64,000 bases of DNA from contig NZ_BDCD01000014.1 of NCBI RefSeq assembly GCF_001613325.1, positions 124,001-188,000 on the forward strand, given 5' to 3'. This DNA comes from Nocardia yamanashiensis NBRC 100130. GTDB taxonomy: Bacteria; Actinomycetota; Actinomycetes; Mycobacteriales; Mycobacteriaceae. This document shows, piece after piece, positions 1 through 7,188 of this stretch; the stretch's first letter is position 1, and the number at the start of each line of letters is the position of its first letter. The position numbers were made by a program, and so were the translations under genes. The notes under the pieces were generated by a model, which searched no databases, had not been told where the DNA came from, and saw only the letters and a program-made list of their open reading frames with translations.

Positions 1-824
1 AGCACGAAATCGGCTTCCAGCAGGGTGGCATTGCCGTAGCGGTGCGAGGTCTGCAGGCCGACCATGCCGGCGTGCAGCGGATGATCGTCGGGGATGGTGC
101 CCCAGCCCATCAGCGTCGGCACCACCGGAACCCCGGTCAGCTCCGCGAATTCCAGCAGCAGGTCGGCCGCTTCGGCGTTCACGATGCCGCCGCCCGCCAC
201 GATCAGCGGTCGTTCGGCCGCGGCCAGCATGGCCAGGACCTTCTCGGCCTGCGCCCGGCTGGCGGCGGGCCGGTGCACCTCGAGGGGTTCGTAGGTGTCG
301 ATATCGAATTCGATCTCGGTCAGCTGCACGTCGATCGGCAGATCGATCAGCACCGGTCCCGGCCGCCCGGAACGCATGAGCTGGAACGCCTTCTGGAAGG
401 TGCCCGGCACCTGCGCGGGCTCGAGCACCGTGACCGCCCACTTGCTGACCGGGGCGGCGATCGAGGCGATATCGACCGCCTGGAAATCCTCCTTGTGCAG
501 CTTGGCCACCGGCGCCTGACCGGTAATGCACAGGATCGGAATGGAATCCGCGCTCGCGGAGTACAACCCGGTGATCATGTCGGTGCCGGCCGGACCGGAG
601 GTGCCGATGCAGATGCCGATGTTCCCGGCGGCCGCGCGGGTGTACCCCTCGGCCATGTGCGAGGCGGCCTCGACGTGCCGCGCCAGCACATGCTTGATGC
701 CGCCGTGCGCCCGCATGGCGCTGTAGAACGGGTTGATGGCCGCGCCGGGCAGACCGAAAGCCTGTGTCGCGCCTTCTTTTTCGAGAATGAGTACCGCGGC
801 GTCCACGGTGCGCATGCGTGCCAT
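1..824 (-). CDS. gcl: Glyoxylate carboligase, 3' end outside window
   Basis: Thiamine-diphosphate enzyme that condenses two glyoxylate molecules to tartronate semialdehyde plus CO2. The 274 visible residues begin [18 protein letters not shown] and include the [32 protein letters not shown] and [15 protein letters not shown] blocks typical of Gcl. Residue 51 is Val ([13 protein letters not shown]); most ThDP enzymes have Glu here, and the Val is the Gcl signature. The reading frame is open through base 1, so the cofactor-binding C-terminal domain is not seen. The start ATG lies 1 nt after the stop of the small upstream ORF, with a GAGGGAGAGG Shine-Dalgarno sequence. It is the last visible gene of the hyi-glxR-gcl series, so tartronate semialdehyde made here is reduced by the GlxR next door. 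Confidence 0.95.
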   Translation of the reverse strand, partial: MARMRTVDAAVLILEKEGATQAFGLPGAAINPFYSAMRAHGGIKHVLARHVEAASHMAEGYTRAAAGNIGICIGTSGPAGTDMITGLYSASADSIPILCITGQAPVAKLHKEDFQAVDIASIAAPVSKWAVTVLEPAQVPGTFQKAFQLMRSGRPGPVLIDLPIDVQLTEIEFDIDTYEPLEVHRPAASRAQAEKVLAMLAAAERPLIVAGGGIVNAEAADLLLEFAELTGVPVVPTLMGWGTIPDDHPLHAGMVGLQTSHRYGNATLLEADFV

Positions 825-825
825 G

Positions 826-984
826 TCAGATCCTCTCCCTCACCAGCACGAGGGTCGTGTCGATGGGCCGGGCGGCGGGCAGGCCGCGCGGTTGCACGGT
901 CACCCGCTCCACCACCCAGCCGGTGGGCACGCCGACGGCGCACACACCGTGCCCGCCGGCCATGCGTGGCCCGTGCGGACTCAC
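826..984 (-). CDS. Small coupled ORF between glxR and gcl, unknown function (52 aa)
   Basis: I do not recognise this protein. A GTG start at 984 overlaps the glxR stop as GTGA, and the TGA stop is 1 nt before the gcl ATG, so it fills the 156-nt gap exactly in translationally coupled fashion. The gcl Shine-Dalgarno sequence lies inside its last codons. The product reads [20 protein letters not shown] then [14 protein letters not shown] and ends in [14 protein letters not shown]. It is short and probably beta-rich, with no membrane segment or signal peptide. An internal ATG at 963 would give 45 residues. The perfect fit between two genes supports a real gene; codon composition alone cannot prove it. 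Confidence 0.55.
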   Translation of the reverse strand: MSPHGPRMAGGHGVCAVGVPTGWVVERVTVQPRGLPAARPIDTTLVLVRERI

Positions 985-1856
985 CCGCGGCCCTTACCCG
1001 CCAGCGCCTCGGCGACCAGCAGCAGCGCGGAATGGTCCAGCGAGCCGTGGCCCATGGCCTTGGCGGCGGCGATCAGCTGGGCGGTGAGCGCGCCCATCGG
1101 GATCGACACGTCGGCCTGGCGGGCGGCGGCCAGGATGATGCCCATGTCCTTGTGGTGCAGGTCGATCCGGAAACCGGGGGCGAAGCTGCGCTCGAGCATG
1201 GTCTTGCGCTTGAGCTCGAGGATCTTGCTGCCCGCCAGGCCGCCGGCCAGCACGTCCAGGCCCTTCTCCGCGTCCGCGCCCAGGTTCTCCATCAGCAGGA
1301 TGGCCTCGGCGATCAGGGCGTAGGTGCCGCCCACCACGAGCTGGTTGGCGGCCTTCACGACCTGGCCCGCGCCGTTCGGGCCGACCAGGGCGAAGGTCTT
1401 GCCGACGGCTTCGAAAACCGGTGTGGCGGCCTCGAAGTCGGCCTGGGTGCCGCCGACCATGATGGACAGCGCGGCATTGATGGCGCCGGGCTCGCCGCCG
1501 CTGACGGGGGCGTCCAGCACGCGCAGGCGCTTCTTCTCACCCTCGCGCGCGGTCCATTCCGAGGTGCGCGGGGTGATGGTGGAGAAGTCGATGTAGAGGG
1601 TGCCGGGCGCGGCGTGCTCGAGGATGTCGGCGAACACCGCTTCCACGTGCTCGTCCTGCGGCAGCATGGTGATCACGATGTCGCGGTCGCGCACCGCCTC
1701 GGCGACACTGCCCGCCGCCGCTCCCCCGGCCGCCTTCAGCTTCTCCAGCCCGGCGGGGTTGAGGTCGAAGCCGGTGACCTCGTGCCCGGCCTTGGCCAGA
1801 TGCCCGGCCATCGGGCCACCCATGATGCCGAGGCCGACGAAACCAATGGTGCTCAC
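981..1856 (-). CDS. glxR: Tartronate semialdehyde reductase (2-hydroxy-3-oxopropionate reductase)
   Basis: NAD(P)H-dependent reductase of the beta-hydroxyacid dehydrogenase family, about 291 aa, converting tartronate semialdehyde to D-glycerate. The N-terminal Rossmann motif is IGFVGLGIMGGPMAGHLAKAG. The substrate signature is DAPVSGGEPGA, and the catalytic Lys is in GAGQVVKAANQLVVGG. I chose the GTG at 1856 because it overlaps the hyi stop as GTGA and places the Rossmann strand at the usual distance from the start; a longer upstream start would add only five residues. It sits between hyi and gcl in one minus-strand transcript, which fits glyoxylate assimilation from purine breakdown. Confidence 0.93.
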   Translation of the reverse strand: MSTIGFVGLGIMGGPMAGHLAKAGHEVTGFDLNPAGLEKLKAAGGAAAGSVAEAVRDRDIVITMLPQDEHVEAVFADILEHAAPGTLYIDFSTITPRTSEWTAREGEKKRLRVLDAPVSGGEPGAINAALSIMVGGTQADFEAATPVFEAVGKTFALVGPNGAGQVVKAANQLVVGGTYALIAEAILLMENLGADAEKGLDVLAGGLAGSKILELKRKTMLERSFAPGFRIDLHHKDMGIILAAARQADVSIPMGALTAQLIAAAKAMGHGSLDHSALLLVAEALAGKGRG

Positions 1857-2650
1857 TTGATCCACTCCCAATCCAGTTCAGGGTCTTTGTATTCCAGGCC
1901 GATGAAGCCGTCGTAGCCCGCGGCGTCGAGCGCGGCGTAGAGCTCCGCGAAGTCCAGGACGCCGGTGCCGGGACGACCACGCCCGGGTGAGTCGGCGATC
2001 TGCACGTGCCCGATATAGCGGGCGTAGGTGTCGATGACGCCGGTCAGGTTCTCGCCCATACGGGCCAGGTGGTAGAGGTCGCACAGGAAGCGCACGTTCG
2101 GCTCCCCGACCTCCTCGATGATCCGCACCGCGTGCGCGGCCGAGACGATCGGATAGTCTTGCGACTCATAGGAATTCAGTGCTTCCAGGAGCACCGTCGC
2201 GCCGATCCGGTCGGCGGCGCGGGCGGCCAGGCGCAGGTTCTCCAGCGCCAGCGCGTCCTGCTTGTCGGGGTCCTCGCCGGGAATCCGGTTGCCGTACAAG
2301 GCGTTCAGCGCTTTGCAGCCGGTGCGTTCGGCGATCCCCACCGCGACGTCGATATTGTCGCGGAAGCGCTGCTCCTGCCCGGGTACCGACACCAGGCCGC
2401 GACCGGCCGGAATCAGGTCGATGAAGTTCAGCCCGACCAGCCGCACGCCCGCGTCGGCGATGGCATTCACGAATTCGTCGATATCCCGATCCGCGGGCGT
2501 CGGGTCCTCGCCGAACGGCCACCAGAATTCCACGGCGTCGAATCCGGCTGCCTTGGCCGCGGCGGGCCGTTGCAGCAGTGGCAGATCCGTGAACAGGATC
2601 GAGCAATTCACATCGAATTTCCGGGGTGCGCCCCCGGCCGGGAATGTCAT
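1853..2650 (-). CDS. hyi: Hydroxypyruvate isomerase
   Basis: TIM-barrel isomerase (AP endonuclease 2-like fold) of 265 aa, close to the 258 aa of the E. coli enzyme, interconverting hydroxypyruvate and tartronate semialdehyde. Visible blocks are FDVNCSILFTDLPLLQRPAA, GFDAVEFWWPFG, LVGLNFIDLIPAGRGL, LLEALNSYESQDYP, FLCDLYHLARMGEN, HVQIADSPGRGRPGTG and FIGLEYKDP, which carry the family's metal and substrate Glu/Asp/His residues. Its ATG overlaps the stop of the upstream gene as ATGA, and its own stop overlaps glxR. It is part of the glyoxylate-to-glycerate set with GlxR and Gcl. Confidence 0.92.
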   Translation of the reverse strand: MTFPAGGAPRKFDVNCSILFTDLPLLQRPAAAKAAGFDAVEFWWPFGEDPTPADRDIDEFVNAIADAGVRLVGLNFIDLIPAGRGLVSVPGQEQRFRDNIDVAVGIAERTGCKALNALYGNRIPGEDPDKQDALALENLRLAARAADRIGATVLLEALNSYESQDYPIVSAAHAVRIIEEVGEPNVRFLCDLYHLARMGENLTGVIDTYARYIGHVQIADSPGRGRPGTGVLDFAELYAALDAAGYDGFIGLEYKDPELDWEWIK

Positions 2651-3027
2651 CGGTTTCCTTCGCGATAGGTCGTCCAGCTGCCGAATTCGGTGATGTCGAT
2701 CAGCTGCGGATAGGAGACGGGCGGGCGGCGCAGCACCATGGACAGCACCGAGCGCTGGTCGTCGAGTTCGATGACGCCGAGCTCCAATTCGGGCGGCTCG
2801 GCGGGCAGCAGGCTGGTACGCAGCACCTCCATGGGCACGTCGAACAGCTCGCCGGTAATGGGCGCGCCGCCGTCGGATACCGGGTGCAGGCCCGGGAATC
2901 GGTCGCCGACCGAATAGAACCGGTATTGCGGTGCGGTGGTCACTTCGCCGGCGAACGGTGCGCCCGCCAGCAGGTGGTTGAGCGGTCCGCCGCGCATGGC
3001 GCCACCGTTCAGGAAAATGAGGGGCAT
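2647..3027 (-). CDS. Allophanate hydrolase C-terminal-like (AH_C / cyclotransferase fold) protein
   Basis: Protein of 126 aa starting MPLIFLNGGAMRGGPLNHLL, resembling the stand-alone relatives of the C-terminal domain of allophanate hydrolase (a gamma-glutamylcyclotransferase-like fold). Further landmarks are YRFYSVGDRFPGLHPV, the PITGELFDVPMEVL strand and DDQRSVLSMVLRRP. The start at 3027 has a strong GGGGAGGAAGG Shine-Dalgarno sequence 6 nt upstream; the in-frame extension to 3102 has none. It is first in the transcript with hyi, glxR and gcl. A role in handling ureido compounds or urea from allantoin is an inference from context; no amidase domain is present. Confidence 0.65.
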   Translation of the reverse strand: MPLIFLNGGAMRGGPLNHLLAGAPFAGEVTTAPQYRFYSVGDRFPGLHPVSDGGAPITGELFDVPMEVLRTSLLPAEPPELELGVIELDDQRSVLSMVLRRPPVSYPQLIDITEFGSWTTYREGNR

Positions 3028-3150
3028 CGAAAATCCTTCCTCCCCGTTGGGTCGAATTATGTTGGTGGCGGCGTCGTTGCCGATAGCGACGATCAGCACC
3101 AATCGGTGGAATCGAATCGCTGCCGATTTCGTAGATTCATCCAGCGCGGT

Positions 3151-4548
3151 TCAGTCGCGGATGTCGTCGTCGAGGCGTTCGCCGAGGCTGTCGCCCGCGT
3201 GCTCGGCGGCGGCGAACACCGACGCGCCGTGTTTGTTGCCGAGGGTGAGTTCGTTGAACAGCAGGTTGAGCACGATGGCGACGACGGCGGTGGCGCTGAT
3301 GCCGGAATGCATGATGGTGCCCAGCCATTCGGGGAACGCGTCCCAGAACGTCGGCGCCGCAATGGGAATGATGCCGACCGCCAGGGCGACGCCCACGATC
3401 ACCATATTGAGGTTGTCGTGGAAGTCGACCCGGGCCAGGGTCCGGATGCCGCTGGCGGCAACCGATCCGAACAGCACCACGGCTGCCCCGCCGAGTACCG
3501 GGTACGGGATGGCGGCCACCACCGCGCCGATCACCGGCACCAGGCCGAGCAGCACCAGCACCACGCCGCCGGCCGCGACCACGAACCGGCTCTTGATGCC
3601 GGTCAGCGCCACCAGGCCGACGTTCTGGGCGAAGGCGCTGCACGGGAAGGTGCCGAACAGCGGCGCTACCGTCGTGGAGGCCATATCGGCGCGCAGGCCC
3701 GCGGCGACGCGTTTGGCGTCGACGTCGGTGCCGACGATCTCGCCGATGGCCAGGATGTCGGCCGTCGTCTCGGTCATGATCACCAGGATCACGATGGTCA
3801 TGGCGACGATGGCCCCGGCTTGGAAGGTCGGTCCGCCCACCGGCAGGATCGGCGGCAGCGCCACGAGTTTCGCATCGCCCACGCCGGAGAAATCGGCGCG
3901 GCCCGCGAGTGCGGCGGCGAGCGTGCCGAGCACCAGGCCGATCAGAATCGACAAGCGTGAGATCGCGCCCTGGAACACGCGGCTGATCACCAGGATGATC
4001 AGCAGTGTCAGGCCCGCGAAACCGACGTTGCCCATCGAACCGTAGGCCGGATCCTTGGGGTTGTTGCCCATGGCCCAGCGCAGTGCGACCGGCAGCAGCG
4101 ACAGGCCGATCACCGTAATGATGGTGCCGGTGACCACCGCCGGGAACAATCGCACCAGATGCGCGAACACCGACGACAGCGCCAGCCCGATCACCCCGGC
4201 GACGATGATCGCCCCGTACACCGACTGCAGGCCGCCGGTGTTCGAGATCGACACCATGGTCGAGACGCTCGCGAACGAAACCCCTTGCACGATAGGCAAT
4301 CTGCTGCCGACCGGGCCGATGCCCAGGGTCTGCAACAGGGTCGCCAGACCGGAGACGAACAGGCCCGCGGTCACCAGCATCGCCATCTCACCCGGGGAGA
4401 GCCCGGCCGCGCCGCCCACGATGAGCGGCGGCGCGATCACCCCGCCGTACATGGTGAGAATGTGCTGGGTTCCGTAGGCCACCAGCTGCGGCAGCGGATA
4501 GCGTTCGTCCTCGGGGCCCGGATGTCGCTGGTGGGTGAAGATTTTCAT
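3151..4548 (-). CDS. NCS2/NAT-family nucleobase permease (xanthine/urate type)
   Basis: Integral membrane symporter of about 465 aa in the nucleobase-ascorbate (NCS2) family, expected to import xanthine, urate or uracil. It has a polar N-terminus, an HILTMYGGVIAPPLIVGGAA first helix, ETTADILAIGEIVG in the substrate-binding helix, and the NAT signature QNVGLVALTG, in which Gln-Asn, Gly and Thr are the family's key residues. Roughly 12 to 14 hydrophobic segments are apparent. The ATG at 4548 lies 16 nt after the uricase stop, so it belongs to the first uricolytic operon. Urate or xanthine uptake is the likely job, from neighbours and motif; the exact substrate cannot be read from sequence. Confidence 0.88.
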   Translation of the reverse strand: MKIFTHQRHPGPEDERYPLPQLVAYGTQHILTMYGGVIAPPLIVGGAAGLSPGEMAMLVTAGLFVSGLATLLQTLGIGPVGSRLPIVQGVSFASVSTMVSISNTGGLQSVYGAIIVAGVIGLALSSVFAHLVRLFPAVVTGTIITVIGLSLLPVALRWAMGNNPKDPAYGSMGNVGFAGLTLLIILVISRVFQGAISRLSILIGLVLGTLAAALAGRADFSGVGDAKLVALPPILPVGGPTFQAGAIVAMTIVILVIMTETTADILAIGEIVGTDVDAKRVAAGLRADMASTTVAPLFGTFPCSAFAQNVGLVALTGIKSRFVVAAGGVVLVLLGLVPVIGAVVAAIPYPVLGGAAVVLFGSVAASGIRTLARVDFHDNLNMVIVGVALAVGIIPIAAPTFWDAFPEWLGTIMHSGISATAVVAIVLNLLFNELTLGNKHGASVFAAAEHAGDSLGERLDDDIRD

Positions 4549-4564
4549 CACGCCACCGCCCCGC

Positions 4565-5470
4565 TCAGCAGAATCCCGGTACGGCATGCCAGGCCGAACC
4601 CGGGTCGCTGGCGTCGTCGCGTTCCACGCTCGCTTCGATCAAGCCGTAGGGACGATCGGCGGCGATGAACACCTCGCCGTGGTTCTCCACGTGGAACGGG
4701 CTCAGATCGACCAGGAAGTGGTGCTTGTTCGGGGCCGAGAACTTGATCTCCGCGACCTCCGGATGCTGTTCCAGCACAGCGCGTCCCATGCTGTAGAGGG
4801 TCTGCTGCAGGGCGAGGGAATGCACCGCCGCGAACTGCCGCAGCAGCAGCGCCTTGATGGCGGCATGCGACTTGTCCCACGCCACGTCCAGATGGTCGTA
4901 GCGCCAGCGCGCCACCAGCGAGGTCGCCATGATGCGGTCCTTGGTGGGCTGCAAGGTCGTGTACTTGTCCTCGAAGAAGCCGTGGAACTCCGACCCGGTC
5001 GATTTGAACAGCACCAGGTCCTTGAGCCCGGAGATGACGTGCGCCTGGCGATTCGGGCCGGAGCCGTCCATGTTCACCACGCAGGTGCGGGTGCCGGCCT
5101 CCGAGCGCACGAACGAATGATCGTGTCCCGCACCGTCGACCGGGATGCGGTCCCAGCCGTACTCCTCGATCTCGATGCGTGCCCCGTCCGCGCCCGGTGA
5201 GCGCGCGATGAAATGGTCGGCGAGGGTGAGCGCGAAATCCTCGATCGCGTCCACGCCCTTCTCCTTGGCGAAGGCGAAGGCGGTGTTCTTCTGGGTGTCG
5301 GTGGTCAGGATGTCGCTCTGATCGCCGGTGATGTGGGCGTCCTCGAAGCGCCCGCGCAGGGAGCTGGAGACGTTCAGGTCTCGGATACGGTGCCGGTCGG
5401 TGTCGCGGTAGACCCGCACGATGCGGTTCTCGGCCTTGCCGTATTGATTTCGGCCCAGCTGGATGGCCAT
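4565..5470 (-). CDS. Urate oxidase (uricase), copy 1
   Basis: Cofactor-free uricase of about 301 aa that oxidises urate to 5-hydroxyisourate. The catalytic Lys is in LGRNQYGKAE, the Thr in TTDTQKNTAFAFAKEKG, and the His in SAPNKHHFLVDLSPF. The second T-fold half carries GLKDLVLFKSTGSEFHGF and HSLALQQTLYSMG. The start ATG at 5470 follows a GGGAG site and gives the conserved MAIQLGRNQYG N-terminus; a TTG at 5479 overlapping the uraH stop is possible. It lies in the operon uraD-uraH-uricase-permease. A second, clearly diverged uricase is encoded at 21082-21954. Confidence 0.95.
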   Translation of the reverse strand: MAIQLGRNQYGKAENRIVRVYRDTDRHRIRDLNVSSSLRGRFEDAHITGDQSDILTTDTQKNTAFAFAKEKGVDAIEDFALTLADHFIARSPGADGARIEIEEYGWDRIPVDGAGHDHSFVRSEAGTRTCVVNMDGSGPNRQAHVISGLKDLVLFKSTGSEFHGFFEDKYTTLQPTKDRIMATSLVARWRYDHLDVAWDKSHAAIKALLLRQFAAVHSLALQQTLYSMGRAVLEQHPEVAEIKFSAPNKHHFLVDLSPFHVENHGEVFIAADRPYGLIEASVERDDASDPGSAWHAVPGFC

Positions 5471-5475
5471 GGCGA

Positions 5476-5802
5476 TCAACTCCCTCGATAGGCGGAACAG
5501 GCGAATGGACTCAGCAGCAACGGGACATGCAGGTGGCCGTCGCCGGTGGGGGTGAAGGTGATGTCGACGGCGGCCAGGAAATAGCGCTGGCCGGTGGCGG
5601 CGGCGTAGGCCGCGACGTCGAAAGTCAGTGTGTGCGGGGTGTTCTCGAGCTGGGCGGGGCCGAGTTCGCGGATGCGGCCGTCGGCGTCGGTGACGCCGGC
5701 GGCGACCAACCGGCCGTCCGCGGCGCGCTGCAGGCGGACCGCGACGCCGGCGGCCGGGCGGCCCAGGGCGGTGTCGAGGACGTGGGTGGTGAGGGCGCTC
5801 AT
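5476..5802 (-). CDS. uraH: 5-hydroxyisourate hydrolase, copy 1
   Basis: Transthyretin-related protein of 108 aa that hydrolyses 5-hydroxyisourate to OHCU, the second step after uricase. The N-terminal catalytic His is in LTTHVLDTALGRPAAGV, followed by the Arg in VAVRLQ. The HLHVPLLLSPFACSAYRGS end carries the diagnostic C-terminal YRGS tetrapeptide. The ATG overlaps the uraD stop as ATGA, and the stop is 5 nt before the uricase ATG, so the three steps are translated together. Confidence 0.95.
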   Translation of the reverse strand: MSALTTHVLDTALGRPAAGVAVRLQRAADGRLVAAGVTDADGRIRELGPAQLENTPHTLTFDVAAYAAATGQRYFLAAVDITFTPTGDGHLHVPLLLSPFACSAYRGS

Positions 5803-6296
5803 GCGTGAATCACCTTGCCCAGGCGCAGCAGGGCGATCTTGCGGAGTTCGGTGGCGACGACGGCGGCCTCGGTGGGTTCGTCGTTGCCCAGGCGCAGCAG
5901 GACCGCGCCCAGGATCTCGGCGCTGGTGAGGCCGGTGGCGCAGATCAGGAAGACGCGGCCGAAACGCTTCTCGTACAGGCGATTCGCGGAGTACAAGGCC
6001 GCGGCGGTCTCGACGTCGGCGGCGACGCCGGACTGCTCCTGCCGGGACCAGGCCGCGCCGTTGTCGTCGCCTTCACGGCGTTCGCCGATGCGCGGGTGCG
6101 CGGCGATGGCGCGATCGACGTCGCCGGGAGTGAACTTCTCGGCGATGCGGTCGGCGGTGGCCAGCAGTTCGGCGAAGTCCGGGAAGGGGCGGGCGTCCAG
6201 CAGGGCGTCGGCCCACTCGGGCACGTCGCAGCATTCCAGCAGGGCCGGCCGCAGGCGATCACCCGCCATCCCATTGAACTCGCCGAGAGTGACCAT
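5799..6296 (-). CDS. uraD: OHCU decarboxylase, copy 1
   Basis: 2-oxo-4-hydroxy-4-carboxy-5-ureidoimidazoline decarboxylase, about 165 aa, producing S-allantoin. The catalytic His lies in the AAHPRIGER motif; downstream are SRQEQSG, NRLYEKRFGRVFLICATG and the terminal TELRKIALLRLGKV helix. The ATG at 6296 has AAAAGG 8 nt upstream and is preferred over the GTG three codons earlier. It is the first gene of the operon, so the promoter lies in 6297-6484 with the candidate operators described there. Gene order follows the reverse of the reaction order. Confidence 0.93.
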   Translation of the reverse strand: MVTLGEFNGMAGDRLRPALLECCDVPEWADALLDARPFPDFAELLATADRIAEKFTPGDVDRAIAAHPRIGERREGDDNGAAWSRQEQSGVAADVETAAALYSANRLYEKRFGRVFLICATGLTSAEILGAVLLRLGNDEPTEAAVVATELRKIALLRLGKVIHA

Positions 6297-6317
6297 GAGC
6301 TGCACCTTTTCGCATCG

Positions 6318-6343
6318 CGGAAGTTAGTTTCCGAATAACGAAA
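6318..6343. promoter_or_regulatory. Candidate IclR-type operator in the uraD1 promoter
   Basis: Three alternating half-sites upstream of uraD: CGGAA (6318-6322), TTCCG (6329-6333) and CGAAA (6339-6343). The TTCCG-N5-CGAAA arrangement nearly repeats the perfect TTCCG-N5-CGGAA found upstream of the iclR gene at 7155-7169. The site is 22-47 nt upstream of the uraD ATG. Binding by the neighbouring IclR protein is an inference. Confidence 0.45.
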
Positions 6344-6369
6344 TAGTGGCACAGGTCACGAAGGTGCGT

Positions 6370-6382
6370 CAACAGTTTGTTG
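6370..6382. promoter_or_regulatory. Short palindrome in the uraD1 upstream region
   Basis: Perfect inverted repeat CAACA-GTT-TGTTG, 74-86 nt upstream of the uraD start. It may be an operator for one of the local regulators; nothing else identifies it. Confidence 0.3.
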
Positions 6383-6435
6383 AAATTCTGTGGTCAAGTA
6401 GCGCACGCAGGGGGCGTGACGTGCACGGAAACGAC

Positions 6436-6462
6436 GAATCCCACTGCATGGCAGTGGGATTC
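6436..6462 (-). terminator. Strong hairpin downstream of the HTH gene, likely terminator
   Basis: Perfect 12-bp stem (GAATCCCACTGC paired with GCAGTGGGATTC) with a 3-nt loop, 22 nt after the stop of the minus-strand HTH gene and about 140 nt before uraD. The sequence after it on the minus strand has only a weak T-run (GTCGTTT). It probably separates the regulator transcript from the uricolytic operon; a protein-binding palindrome is the alternative. Confidence 0.6.
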
Positions 6463-6484
6463 ACCGGGGTGTACGCAGGCCGAT

Positions 6485-6877
6485 TCAGGAACGGGTGCGG
6501 TTGAGGTAGTTGTAGACCGTGAACCGGGTGACGCCGAGCGCCTCGGCCACCGTTTCCGCCGATTTGCGATAGCTGAACGCGCCGCGCTCCTCGAGCAGGC
6601 GCACCGCCCGCTGCTTCTCCGCCCGCGGGAGATCGGCCAGGGGCGTGCCGAATTCGGCGGCCACCTCGTTGAGCAGGCGGCGGATCCCGCCCTCGGACTC
6701 GGAATCGGAGCTCGCGAAGCGGACGGCCGCCAGCGGTTGCCCCTCCCACACCAACGGCACATCGTCGGGCAAACATTCGGCGGCCGGAATCAGCCGGCCG
6801 CCGACGCGCTCCAGCAGGGGCGCGAGCATGGCCAGCGCCGGGTGGGCCGGATCGACCGTGGCGCTGTCACTGCTCAT
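6485..6877 (-). CDS. Small HTH regulator with DauR/YheO-like C-terminal domain
   Basis: Protein of 130 aa. The C-terminal ~60 residues (RAEKQRAVRLLEERGAFSYR, KSAETVAEALGVTRFTVYNY, LNRTRS) match the helix-turn-helix of the DauR/YheO type, whose recognition helix is VTRFTVYNYLNR. The usual N-terminal PAS-like YheO domain is replaced by about 65 residues rich in acidic and hydrophobic positions (PLVWEGQPLAAVRFASSDSE) that I cannot assign. The ATG overlaps the 3' end of the upstream gene by 11 nt, so the two are probably co-transcribed. Placed between the uricolytic operon and the IclR gene, it may sense a purine or thiamine-like compound; this is inference. Confidence 0.7.
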   Translation of the reverse strand: MSSDSATVDPAHPALAMLAPLLERVGGRLIPAAECLPDDVPLVWEGQPLAAVRFASSDSESEGGIRRLLNEVAAEFGTPLADLPRAEKQRAVRLLEERGAFSYRKSAETVAEALGVTRFTVYNYLNRTRS

Positions 6878-7115
6878 CGCGCTCGACCTGCAATGTCACC
6901 CGGGACGCGCCGTGCGCGAAAGCCAGCGCCAGCACCTCGCCCAGCGCCGGGAGCAGGACCGCTTCCTCGCCCTCGACCGCGGTGCCCAGCGGCCCGAATT
7001 CGCAAGCCAGGCCGGACTTTTCCAGCGCCCGTAAGGTTTCGGTGGCGTGCGGTGGCGGATCGCCCTCGCCGTGGAAGGGTTCGGTGGTGAATTCCGCGCG
7101 TAGCCGCATGCGCAT
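6867..7115 (-). CDS. Thiamine-binding (MTH1187/YkoF-like) domain protein
   Basis: About 82 aa beginning MRMRLRAEFTTEPF and ending ASRVTLQVERDEQ. The beta-alpha-beta pattern with EFTTEPF, GLACEFGPLGTAVEGE and the ALGEVLALAFAHGASRV helix matches the small thiamine/HMP-binding proteins of the MTH1187 family. I prefer the start at 7115, where the family begins; an ATG at 7163 would add 16 residues but enters the promoter of the divergent iclR gene. No Shine-Dalgarno is clear at either. It is coupled to the HTH gene downstream and may be its ligand sensor. Confidence 0.65.
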   Translation of the reverse strand: MRMRLRAEFTTEPFHGEGDPPPHATETLRALEKSGLACEFGPLGTAVEGEEAVLLPALGEVLALAFAHGASRVTLQVERDEQ

Positions 7116-7154
7116 CAGGCTACAACCCAACCGGGCGGCGACACCCCGGTAAAC

Positions 7155-7169
7155 TTCCGCCATCCGGAA
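7155..7169. promoter_or_regulatory. Candidate IclR operator upstream of iclR
   Basis: Perfect inverted repeat TTCCG-CCATC-CGGAA centred 27 nt upstream of the iclR GTG, in the short divergent gap. A near copy lies in the uraD promoter. IclR-family proteins commonly bind palindromes of this size and repress their own gene; the assignment to this IclR is inferred. Confidence 0.5.
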
Positions 7170-7188
7170 ACTTCGAGAAAGCGGGCCA

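Noticed and set aside
42..1916. Long plus-strand open frame of 624 codons over gcl and glxR
   Set aside because: Antisense to three recognisable minus-strand genes, with repetitive Gly/Arg/His-rich translation and no ribosome site; high-GC shadow frame.
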